Positions 1 through 5,008 of a stretch of 5,256 nucleotides of DNA are shown here, in pieces (position 1 is the stretch's first letter; each line of letters opens with the position of its first letter). Under the pieces are notes generated by a model. That model saw nothing but the letters and a program-made list of their open reading frames with translations, had not been told where the DNA came from and did no database searches. This DNA comes from an uncultured Sphingobium sp. (GTDB lineage: Bacteria; Pseudomonadota; Alphaproteobacteria; Sphingomonadales; Sphingomonadaceae): contig CAMLFF010000236.1 of the NCBI GenBank assembly GCA_946479185.1, forward strand, positions 1 through 5,256, given 5' to 3'. The position numbers and the translations under genes are program-made.

Positions 1-445
1 TTGGCCGCCGCCACGCTTGATCGACGGCGGGCTTTTGCCTGCGGTGATCGCAGCCTTTGCGAGTGTCAGTGCATTGTTCCTCACACGCTCGGCCCGGCGG
101 CAGGTAGCGACAGGTGCGCTGGGAAAAACCGCTCCTCCGCTCCTCTACGCAGCTATTGCGCAGATGATCGCGCTGGCCGCGCTGATCATTGCAGGCCTTG
201 TCGGGCTGCCATCACCGCAAGTCCATGCCTATGGCGCCGCGAGCTGGGCGCTGCTGGCTCATGGCGTGGTGCATGCCTTCCTTGCCGCCTTCTGCGCTGC
301 CTTCGCCTTTGCGCGCGTGCGGGCGGGTTATGTGTCGCCAACCCGATTGCAGGAGTTGCGGACGGCCAAGCTGTTTGGCGATTATGCCTGCGGCGTCACG
401 CTCGTCACGCTCCTGTGCCTCTTCGCGCCGCTGGTGCTGGCATGA
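1..445 (+). CDS. ctaD: Cytochrome c oxidase subunit III-like C-terminal part (probably CtaD I/III fusion), 5' truncated
   Basis: The reading frame is open to the left edge (first full codon at base 2) and gives 147 residues up to a TGA stop, so this is the 3' end of a larger gene; the TTG at 17 is unlikely to be the true start. The visible part begins WPPPR, resembling the WPP motif of oxidase subunit III, and has four hydrophobic segments at about residues 10-29, 46-66, 75-103 and 124-145. An HAYGA stretch and the spaced histidines in AHGVVHA match the late helices of subunit III domains fused behind subunit I in many alphaproteobacteria. Family knowledge: such polypeptides form the catalytic core of the proton-pumping aa3/caa3-type oxidase that reduces O2 in the inner membrane. 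Subunit I with its haem and copper ligands would lie outside the window, so the fusion is inferred; a separate subunit III is the main alternative. The next gene overlaps it by 4 bases. Confidence 0.62.
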   Translation, partial: WPPPRLIDGGLLPAVIAAFASVSALFLTRSARRQVATGALGKTAPPLLYAAIAQMIALAALIIAGLVGLPSPQVHAYGAASWALLAHGVVHAFLAAFCAAFAFARVRAGYVSPTRLQELRTAKLFGDYACGVTLVTLLCLFAPLVLA

Positions 446-756
446 GCTTCTTGTTGCGCATCAGCGCCGGGTTGCTGCTCTGGGCTGGCAGCTTCTCAAC
501 GCTCTACGCCCTGCAGGGGATAAGTTGCGCGCTGGGATGGGACGTGATTTCGCTACCTATGGGCAGTTTGTATCGCTGGCTGTTGACCATCGTCTGGTTG
601 ATCTTCCTCGCGCTCTCCGGCTGGCTGGTCCGTAGCGCGATGGGGACGCCGAAGGGGCTTGAGCGCAAGCTGGCGCTCTCGTCGGCCCTCATCGGCTTTG
701 CGGCGATCCTGATTACGGGATCGCCGGTACTGCTCACCTCGACATGCGTTGGCTGA
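442..756 (+). CDS. Small three-helix membrane protein of the oxidase operon, function unknown
   Basis: This gene encodes 104 residues starting [10 protein letters not shown]. The ATG overlaps the preceding stop as ATGA (442-445), so translation is probably coupled; there is no strong Shine-Dalgarno sequence of its own. Three hydrophobic segments lie at about residues 5-27, 44-66 and 76-98, joined by short loops, with basic residues after the second (about 63-76). The first helix carries [11 protein letters not shown] and the C-terminus ends in a short cysteine-containing tail (TSTCVG). I associate proteins of this layout with the end of ctaDE-type oxidase clusters in alphaproteobacteria, but no biochemical role is known to me. 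A role in oxidase assembly or as an accessory subunit is inferred only from position. The stop codon lies 3 bases from the stop of the convergent etfA gene, inside the loop of an inverted repeat. Confidence 0.8.
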   Translation: MSFLLRISAGLLLWAGSFSTLYALQGISCALGWDVISLPMGSLYRWLLTIVWLIFLALSGWLVRSAMGTPKGLERKLALSSALIGFAAILITGSPVLLTSTCVG

Positions 757-778
757 ACCTCAGAGCTTCGAGGTGAGC
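732..778. terminator. Inverted repeat spanning two convergent stop codons, possible bidirectional terminator
   Basis: GCTCACCTCGA at 732-742 is perfectly repeated in inverted orientation at 768-778 (11 bp, 25-base loop). The loop contains the stop codons of both the membrane protein gene (754-756) and etfA (760-762), so each arm lies within coding sequence. No T-run follows the stem on either strand, so it is not a canonical intrinsic terminator. It could still slow RNA polymerase, protect 3' ends or assist Rho. The role is inferred; the repeat itself is seen directly. Confidence 0.45.
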
Positions 779-1689
779 TCCGGCACAGCCGTGAACAGAT
801 CCGCCGCAAGGCCGACGTCCGCAATCTGGAAGATCGGCGCGTCCTCATCCTTGTTGATCGCGATGATCGTCTTGCTGTCCTTCATGCCAGCCAGATGCTG
901 GATGGCGCCGGAAATGCCGACGGCAATATAGACTTCCGGCGCGACGATCTTGCCGGTTTGGCCGACCTGATAGTCATTGGGCACGAAGCCCGCATCCACA
1001 GCAGCGCGGCTCGCGCCAACGGCTGCGCCAAGCTTGTCGGCGAGGGGCTCGATGATTGCCTTGTAATTCTCGCCGCTGCCAATGCCGCGACCGCCCGAGA
1101 CGATGATCTTCGCGCTGGTGAGTTCCGGGCGTTCGGAGGCTGCCAGCTCAGCGGAAACGAAGGTTGCAAGGCCTGCATCGCTCGCGCCGCCGATTGCCTC
1201 GACGGTTGCTGAACCGCCCTGCGCGTCCGCCTTGTCGAAAGCGGTGCCGCGCACGGTGATCACGAGCTTCTTGTCGCTCGTCTTCACCTTTGCGATGGCA
1301 TTGCCTGCGTAAATTGGGCGCGTGAAGCTGTCCGGGCCATCGACGGCGATGATATCGCTGATCTGCATTACGTCGAGCAGGGCAGCGACGCGTGGCGCGA
1401 TATTCTTGCCGGTCGTGGTCGAGGGGGCGAGGAAGGCGTCGTGATGGTCCATGAGGCTGACGACCAGCGGCGCGACATTCTCGGGCAGTTGATGCTCAAG
1501 CGATGCGTCATCGGCCAGATGAACCTTGGCGACGCCTGCGATCTTGGCAGCTTCATCCGCCACAGCTGCGCAGCCAGCGCCCGCGACGAGCAGATGCACT
1601 TCGCCCAATTGGGCAGCCGCGCTCACCGTGCTCAAGGTTGCGTCCTTGACGCTTACATTGTCATGCTCGACCAGAACCAGCGTCTTCAT
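760..1689 (-). CDS. etfA: Electron transfer flavoprotein subunit alpha (EtfA/FixB)
   Basis: This 309-residue protein starts [11 protein letters not shown] and has the usual length for bacterial ETF alpha. It forms a heterodimer with EtfB, binds FAD in its C-terminal domain, accepts electrons from acyl-CoA and related dehydrogenases in the cytoplasm and delivers them to membrane ETF-ubiquinone oxidoreductase. The FAD-domain motifs are intact: SGGRG at 198-202, with the arginine expected to contact the flavin; [10 protein letters not shown] at 238-247; VGISGAIQH at 257-265; and [10 protein letters not shown] at 278-287. The N-terminal about 185 residues form the non-flavin domain. An in-frame GTG at 1696-1698 would add three residues, but the purine-rich AAGAGAGAG (1698-1706) sits 8 bases from the ATG and directly abuts the GTG, so I chose the ATG. 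It follows etfB after a 78-base gap and is the last gene of the sucC-etfBA unit. No truncation or missing key residue is seen. Confidence 0.97.
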   Translation of the reverse strand: MKTLVLVEHDNVSVKDATLSTVSAAAQLGEVHLLVAGAGCAAVADEAAKIAGVAKVHLADDASLEHQLPENVAPLVVSLMDHHDAFLAPSTTTGKNIAPRVAALLDVMQISDIIAVDGPDSFTRPIYAGNAIAKVKTSDKKLVITVRGTAFDKADAQGGSATVEAIGGASDAGLATFVSAELAASERPELTSAKIIVSGGRGIGSGENYKAIIEPLADKLGAAVGASRAAVDAGFVPNDYQVGQTGKIVAPEVYIAVGISGAIQHLAGMKDSKTIIAINKDEDAPIFQIADVGLAADLFTAVPELTSKL

Positions 1690-1697
1690 TTTCTGCA

Positions 1698-1706
1698 CTC
1701 TCTCTT
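1698..1706 (-). promoter_or_regulatory. Ribosome binding site that decides the etfA start
   Basis: The minus strand reads AAGAGAGAG, ending 8 bases before the ATG at 1687-1689. This spacing favours that ATG over the in-frame GTG at 1696-1698, which would leave no spacer. Confidence 0.6.
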
Positions 1707-1767
1707 GTCCGTCGCCAGCTTACCCGTTCAGCGGGAAGCGGCAAAGTCTGGCTGCTTCAGTCTGCGC

Positions 1768-2514
1768 TCAAGCGACGCCGAGCGCCTTGAGCTTGCCGAC
1801 CAGTTCATCGACATTGGCGACCATCACGCCAGCCGCGCGCTTGGGTGGTTCACCGACATGCAGTGTCTCGATGCGCGGGGTCATGTCGACACCATAATCG
1901 GCTGACGTCTTCTGTGCGAGCGGCTTAGACTTGGCCTTCATGATGTTGGGCAGCGAGGCATAGCGGGGCTCGTTGAGCCGCAGATCTGCGGTGACGATGG
2001 CCGGCAGCTTGAGCGAAACCGTCTCAAGTCCGCCATCCACTTCACGCGTCACCTTCACGAGATCGCCTGCAACCTCGACCTTGTTGGCAAAGGTGCCCTG
2101 CGCCCAGCCGAGCAAGGCCGCGAGCATCTGGCCGGTCTGATTGCTGTCATCGTCAATGGCCTGCTTGCCAAGGATCACGAGGCCCGGCTGCTCCTCATCG
2201 GCAATGGCTTTCAGCAGCTTGGCTACCGCGAGCGGCTCTGCCACGCCATCATGCACCACGAGGATGGCGCGGTCCGCGCCCATCGCCAGAGCCGTGCGCA
2301 ATGTGTCTTGCGCCTTGGGCTCGCCGATGGACACCGCGACGACCTCGGTCGCAACGCCTGCTTCCTTGAGCCGGATCGCTTCTTCGACAGCGATCTCGTC
2401 GAAGGGGTTCATGCTCTGCTTGACGTTGGCGAGGTCGACGCCAGTGCCATCCGCCTTCACGCGCGGTTTCAGATTATAATCGAGAACCCGTTTGACCGGG
2501 ACGAGGATTTTCAT
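1768..2514 (-). CDS. etfB: Electron transfer flavoprotein subunit beta (EtfB/FixA)
   Basis: This 248-residue protein starts [10 protein letters not shown] and ends in the [13 protein letters not shown] region of canonical (group I) ETF beta. It pairs with EtfA; the beta subunit binds a structural AMP and contacts partner dehydrogenases. The AMP-binding region is visible as [14 protein letters not shown] at 116-129. The dehydrogenase recognition loop is at about 176-198 ([10 protein letters not shown] followed by SLPNIMKAK), with Leu188 at the position of the human anchor leucine Leu195. The ETF-beta signature region runs through [18 protein letters not shown] at 159-176. The loop and C-terminus look like housekeeping ETF, not the FixAB or bifurcating types, which is an inference from sequence resemblance. 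A strong Shine-Dalgarno sequence precedes the ATG. It lies 38 bases after sucC on the same strand and is probably co-transcribed with it. Confidence 0.97.
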   Translation of the reverse strand: MKILVPVKRVLDYNLKPRVKADGTGVDLANVKQSMNPFDEIAVEEAIRLKEAGVATEVVAVSIGEPKAQDTLRTALAMGADRAILVVHDGVAEPLAVAKLLKAIADEEQPGLVILGKQAIDDDSNQTGQMLAALLGWAQGTFANKVEVAGDLVKVTREVDGGLETVSLKLPAIVTADLRLNEPRYASLPNIMKAKSKPLAQKTSADYGVDMTPRIETLHVGEPPKRAAGVMVANVDELVGKLKALGVA

Positions 2515-2520
2515 CTGCGC

Positions 2521-2527
2521 TCTCCTT
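2521..2527 (-). promoter_or_regulatory. Strong ribosome binding site of etfB
   Basis: The minus strand reads AAGGAGA, 6 bases before the etfB ATG at 2512-2514. It is a near-consensus Shine-Dalgarno inside the short sucC-etfB gap and supports independent strong initiation on a shared transcript. Confidence 0.75.
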
Positions 2528-2552
2528 TAAAACCGCGCGTTTTGGTCGCGTT

Positions 2553-3749
2553 TCAAGCGACCTTTTTGACTTCCGCCACAATCTTGCGTGCGGCATCGCC
2601 CAGATCGTCCGCCGCGACAATGGGCAGGCCACTGTTCGCGAGAATATCCTTGCCTTCTGCCACATTCGTGCCTTCGAGACGAACCACCAGCGGCACCGAA
2701 AGATTCACTTCCTTCGCCGCAGCGACGATGCCGTCTGCGATGATATCGCAACGCATGATGCCGCCAAAGATGTTCACGAGAATGCCCTTAACGGCAGGAT
2801 CGGACAGGATGATCTTGAACGCCGCCGTCACCTTCTCCTTGGAGGCGCCGCCACCAACGTCGAGGAAGTTGGCAGGGAACATGCCGTTGAGCTTGATGAT
2901 ATCCATCGTCGCCATCGCGAGACCGGCGCCATTCACCATGCAGCCAATGTCGCCATCCAGCTTGATGTAAGCGAGGTCATATTTGCTGGCTTCCAGCTCC
3001 ATCGGGTCTTCTTCCGTCTCGTCGCGCAGGGCGAGGAGATCGGGGTGACGGAACAAAGCGTTGCCATCGAAGCCGACCTTGGCATCGAGCACCTGAATCT
3101 GACCGCCAGCAATAGCGAGCGGATTGATTTCGATCTGGCTGGCATCCGTGCCGAGGAACGCCTTGTAGAGCGCGCCTGCAACCTTGGAGGCCTGCTTGGC
3201 GAGATCGCCCTCAAGCTCCAGCGCGGCGGCAACCCGGCGACCATGATGCGGCATGAAGCCAGTGGCGGGATCGATGGCGATGGTGTGGATCTTCTCGGGC
3301 GTGGAGTGCGCCACTTCTTCAATGTCCATGCCGCCTTCGGTCGAGACGACGAGCGCGATGCGGCCCGATGCGCGATCGACCAACAGGGCGAGGTAGAATT
3401 CCTTATCGATATCAACGCCGTCGGTCACATAGAGGCGGTTCACCTGCTTGCCAGCGGGGCCGGTCTGGATGGTGACCAGGGTGTTGCCCAGCATGTCGCG
3501 GGCATGCGATTCGACTTCCTCAAGCGTCTTGGCGAGGCGCACGCCGCCCTTGGCATCGGGTCCGAGTTCCACGAACTTGCCCTTGCCGCGACCACCAGCA
3601 TGAATCTGCGATTTCACCACATAAAGCGGTCCGGGCAATTTCTTGGCGGCTTCAACAGCCTCTTCAACGGTCAGCGCAGCATATCCGGCAGGCACAGGGG
3701 CGCCAAATTTAGCCAGCAATTCCTTGGCCTGATATTCATGGATGTTCAT
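2553..3749 (-). CDS. sucC: Succinyl-CoA synthetase (ADP-forming) subunit beta
   Basis: This 398-residue protein starts [16 protein letters not shown], the classic SucC N-terminus. With the alpha subunit SucD it converts succinyl-CoA, ADP and phosphate to succinate, CoA and ATP in the TCA cycle (cytoplasm). An ATP-grasp fold covers about residues 1-240: the nucleotide-binding [14 protein letters not shown] lies at 46-59, and probable Mg-binding residues are Asn209 in EINP (207-210) and Asp222. The CoA-ligase domain follows, with [12 protein letters not shown] at 272-283, GGGAS at 289-293, [10 protein letters not shown] at 326-335 and RLEGTN at 357-362. E. coli SucC is 388 residues; about ten extra residues is, to my knowledge, normal for alphaproteobacteria. 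The ATG is preceded by TAGGAA (3758-3763) at 8 bases. It heads the operon with etfB and etfA. The usual partner sucD does not follow it and must be encoded elsewhere. Confidence 0.98.
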   Translation of the reverse strand: MNIHEYQAKELLAKFGAPVPAGYAALTVEEAVEAAKKLPGPLYVVKSQIHAGGRGKGKFVELGPDAKGGVRLAKTLEEVESHARDMLGNTLVTIQTGPAGKQVNRLYVTDGVDIDKEFYLALLVDRASGRIALVVSTEGGMDIEEVAHSTPEKIHTIAIDPATGFMPHHGRRVAAALELEGDLAKQASKVAGALYKAFLGTDASQIEINPLAIAGGQIQVLDAKVGFDGNALFRHPDLLALRDETEEDPMELEASKYDLAYIKLDGDIGCMVNGAGLAMATMDIIKLNGMFPANFLDVGGGASKEKVTAAFKIILSDPAVKGILVNIFGGIMRCDIIADGIVAAAKEVNLSVPLVVRLEGTNVAEGKDILANSGLPIVAADDLGDAARKIVAEVKKVA

Positions 3750-3849
3750 GCGTGCAGTTCCTATTGCGAGGTCGTCGGGTAGCGCCCTCTAGCGCGAAGC
3801 GGCACAAACAAGTTCTGCAAAGTTGCAAAGCTGAGATTTAAAGCGCCGC
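3750..3849 (-). promoter_or_regulatory. sucC upstream region with short tandem repeats
   Basis: These 100 bases separate sucC from the lipoprotein gene upstream and probably carry the promoter of sucC-etfBA. Seen directly (plus-strand reading): a tandem octamer TGCAAAGT/TGCAAAGC at 3816-3831 (7 of 8 identical) and a direct repeat TAGCGC at 3780-3785 and 3790-3795, one helical turn apart. I could not fit a convincing -35/-10 pair with normal spacing. The minus-strand TTGTTT (3806-3811) and TAGAGG (3786-3791) are only 14 bases apart. Operator function is speculative. Confidence 0.35.
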
Positions 3850-4176
3850 CTATCCGGCCAGTGAACAGCCCAGCGCCGCAGCGCCCGTCACCTGCAGAAT
3901 CTCAGGATCGCCCAATGCGCGGATGTGGTGCATCAGCTTGTCATAGCTTGTGCGGCGCGGGTCGAGCTCACCCGTTTTGGCAAGCGCGCTCAGCCTGCGC
4001 AACTGAACGACGCTGAGGCGATCCGTCATACGCTGAGCCATGCAGCTGGCCATCGGCTGGCTCAATCCGGCATCCATCAGGCCCGTGCGCAAGCGCGCTT
4101 CAGGTGTGGCGCAGGCGGAAAGGGCGGAGGCGGCGATCAGGGCGATGAGCGCGCGTGCACGGAGGATAGTCGTCAT
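3850..4176 (-). CDS. Small conserved lipoprotein, function unknown
   Basis: This encodes 108 residues from MTTILRARAL. The N-terminus is a textbook lipoprotein signal: basic residues (Arg6, Arg8), a hydrophobic core at about 9-19 and the lipobox LSAC ending at Cys22. The residue after Cys22 is Ala, not Asp, which suggests the outer membrane. The mature part starts ATPEARLRTGLMDAGL and is probably helical. It has two further cysteines (Cys45 in MASCMAQ and Cys104 near the C-terminus) that could form a disulfide. The pattern CATPEARL with a C-terminal ALGC recalls a short uncharacterised protein I associate with sphingomonads; I know no function. An in-frame ATG at 4198-4200 would add eight residues (116 in total), but neither start has a good Shine-Dalgarno. 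I prefer the shorter form because it gives a normal signal-peptide n-region. It lies upstream of sucC on the same strand and is divergent from the iron-permease-like gene. Confidence 0.82.
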   Translation of the reverse strand: MTTILRARALIALIAASALSACATPEARLRTGLMDAGLSQPMASCMAQRMTDRLSVVQLRRLSALAKTGELDPRRTSYDKLMHHIRALGDPEILQVTGAAALGCSLAG

Positions 4177-4184
4177 AGCTTGCG

Positions 4185-4190
4185 TATAAT
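4185..4190 (+). promoter_or_regulatory. Possible -10 element for the iron-permease-like gene
   Basis: A perfect TATAAT lies 51 bases before the TTG start at 4242, on the correct strand and in the divergent region. The hexamer 17 bases upstream (GAGGAT at 4162-4167) does not resemble TTGACA, so the assignment rests on the -10 match and position only. The site also overlaps the optional N-terminal extension of the lipoprotein gene. Confidence 0.3.
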
Positions 4191-4231
4191 GCGATTGCAT
4201 GAGACCCGCCAGAGGGTTGCAGTCAGCCGAC

Positions 4232-4236
4232 GGAGA
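4232..4236 (+). promoter_or_regulatory. Ribosome binding site supporting a TTG start
   Basis: GGAGA ends 5 bases before the TTG at 4242-4244. There is no ATG or GTG in frame near this point, so the Shine-Dalgarno match is the main support for the TTG start. Confidence 0.6.
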
Positions 4237-4241
4237 CTCAT

Positions 4242-4652
4242 TTGATCGATCATCTGTTCACGCGCATCGCCAGCCGCATCGCTGGTTGGACGGGGCAGCC
4301 GCTCACCTTCATTCTGGCATTGACGGTTGTGATCATCTGGGCGGTGACGGGGCCGCTGTTCAGCTGGTCGAATACGTGGCAGCTGGTCATCAACACTGGC
4401 ACGACCATCATAACGTTCCTGATGGTATTCCTGATTCAAAACGCCCAGAACCGTGACGCAAGCGCCATTCAGGTGAAGCTGGATGAACTCATTCGGGCCG
4501 TGGAAGCTGCTCGGAACGAATTTATCGGAATCGAGCATCTTACCGATGCCGAAATATGCCTGATCCGGGATGGTATGGAGGCCGAGGAGCGGCACGCTGA
4601 GCTTTCGGCGGAGCGGCAGGAAGGCTTGAGCCGCCTGCTCAAGCGCCGCTAA
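4242..4652 (+). CDS. Low affinity iron permease family membrane protein
   Basis: This encodes 136 residues from a TTG start (read as Met): MIDHLFTRIASRIAGWTGQP. It has two membrane segments at about 21-40 and 46-66, then a cytoplasmic-type charged tail. The conserved stretch from NTGTTIITFL (51-60) through MVFLIQNAQNRD (61-72) and the preceding GPLF (37-40) are what I recognise as the Iron_permease family (named after yeast Fet4). The helical segment LDELIRAVEAARNEFIGIEHLTDAEI (80-105) is also typical of the short bacterial members. Fet4 itself is several times longer, so metal transport by this short form is doubtful without oligomerisation; the family name is only a homology label. The last about 27 residues are rich in Glu and Arg (EERHAELSAERQ) and look like a helical extension. 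It stands alone on its strand, divergent from the lipoprotein gene and convergent with the next gene. Confidence 0.85.
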   Translation: MIDHLFTRIASRIAGWTGQPLTFILALTVVIIWAVTGPLFSWSNTWQLVINTGTTIITFLMVFLIQNAQNRDASAIQVKLDELIRAVEAARNEFIGIEHLTDAEICLIRDGMEAEERHAELSAERQEGLSRLLKRR

Positions 4653-4661
4653 AGCGAAAAT

Positions 4662-4690
4662 CGGTGAGCGCACAACTAGCGCGCTCACCG
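4662..4690 (-). terminator. Hairpin terminator between convergent genes
   Basis: CGGTGAGCGC at 4662-4671 pairs perfectly with GCGCTCACCG at 4681-4690 (10 bp, 9-base loop). Read on the minus strand, the stem is followed by ATTTTCGCTTT, a T-rich tail suiting an intrinsic terminator for the 4950-4699 gene, which ends 8 bases before the stem. On the plus strand no T-run follows, so it is weaker for the iron-permease-like gene, which ends 9 bases before the stem. Confidence 0.7.
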
Positions 4691-4698
4691 TCAGATCA

Positions 4699-4950
4699 TC
4701 AATTTGATTGCATGGCCTTCTGGTCTGCAGGCCATGGATGCGCAGGTGCGGGTGCGGAAACATTGTCGGCCGGGATGCCCTTGCTGGAGCGTGACGATCC
4801 TGCCGACTGTTCCTTAAGCTGGCTCTTGACCTCCGCAATGCGCTGGCGGGCCTGCTCCTTATAAGGCTCAAGCCGACCCTCATCATTCATCTTCTTGAGT
4901 TTCGAGCCGACGAACGCGGCGACTGCGCCGTAGAAAAGTGCTTTCAGCAT
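4699..4950 (-). CDS. Small membrane-anchored protein, function unknown
   Basis: This encodes 83 residues. One hydrophobic segment sits at the extreme N-terminus (MLKALFYGAVAAFVGSKL, 1-18). A charged, probably helical stretch follows at about 19-49 (KKMNDEGRLEPYKEQARQRI and after), then a Ser/Pro/Ala-rich, probably disordered tail at 50-83 (SAPAPAHP). This layout suggests a membrane anchor with a cytoplasmic or periplasmic tail; I do not recognise a named family. The ATG is preceded by AAGGAGGT (4956-4963), a full match to the anti-Shine-Dalgarno, with a 5-base spacer. That makes the gene very likely real and well translated. A hairpin with a T-rich tail follows its stop. It lies 58 bases downstream of the glycine-zipper gene on the same strand and may share its transcript. 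Confidence 0.83.
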   Translation of the reverse strand: MLKALFYGAVAAFVGSKLKKMNDEGRLEPYKEQARQRIAEVKSQLKEQSAGSSRSSKGIPADNVSAPAPAHPWPADQKAMQSN

Positions 4951-4955
4951 GATAT

Positions 4956-4963
4956 ACCTCCTT
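4956..4963 (-). promoter_or_regulatory. Perfect Shine-Dalgarno of the small membrane protein
   Basis: The minus strand reads AAGGAGGT, 5 bases before the ATG at 4948-4950. It is the strongest ribosome binding site in the window and confirms a gene that could otherwise be dismissed as too short. Confidence 0.85.
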
Positions 4964-5008
4964 GCTGCGAGCGGACGCAGTCAGCGCCGCTCATTGTTCA
5001 TCCAAAAC

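Noticed and set aside
17..445. Treating TTG at 17 as the start of a complete 142-residue membrane protein
   Set aside because: The frame continues to the left edge as WPPPR, a subunit III-like motif, so the TTG is most likely an internal leucine codon of a truncated gene.
1..756. A single 251-residue plus-strand protein covering 1-756
   Set aside because: Its first 147 residues are in the shadow frame of the oxidase gene (Arg/Cys-rich, no membrane pattern). Only the part from the ATG at 442 is a plausible protein.
3045..3782. A 245-residue plus-strand frame opposite sucC
   Set aside because: Long antisense open frames are common opposite GC-rich genes, and sucC is unambiguous. No ribosome binding site or family resemblance supports it.
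3786..3811. A sigma-70-type promoter for sucC using minus-strand TTGTTT and TAGAGG
   Set aside because: The spacing is 14 bases and both hexamers are poor. The alternative -35 TTGCAG (3815-3820) gives a 23-base spacer.
3750..3849. A riboswitch or sucC-type leader RNA
   Set aside because: The 100-base region shows no strong stem system and no terminator hairpin. The known suc-associated RNA motifs belong to other lineages and I see no resemblance.
4173..4886. A 237-residue minus-strand frame over the iron-permease-like gene
   Set aside because: It is an antisense shadow: the plus-strand frame encodes a recognisable conserved membrane protein with a Shine-Dalgarno. The shadow also overlaps the well-supported 4699-4950 gene in another frame and is Arg/Pro-rich.
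4962..4976. Hairpin CTGCG/CGCAG upstream of the small membrane protein
   Set aside because: The stem is only 5 bp and it merely overlaps the Shine-Dalgarno flank; such pairs are frequent in this base composition.
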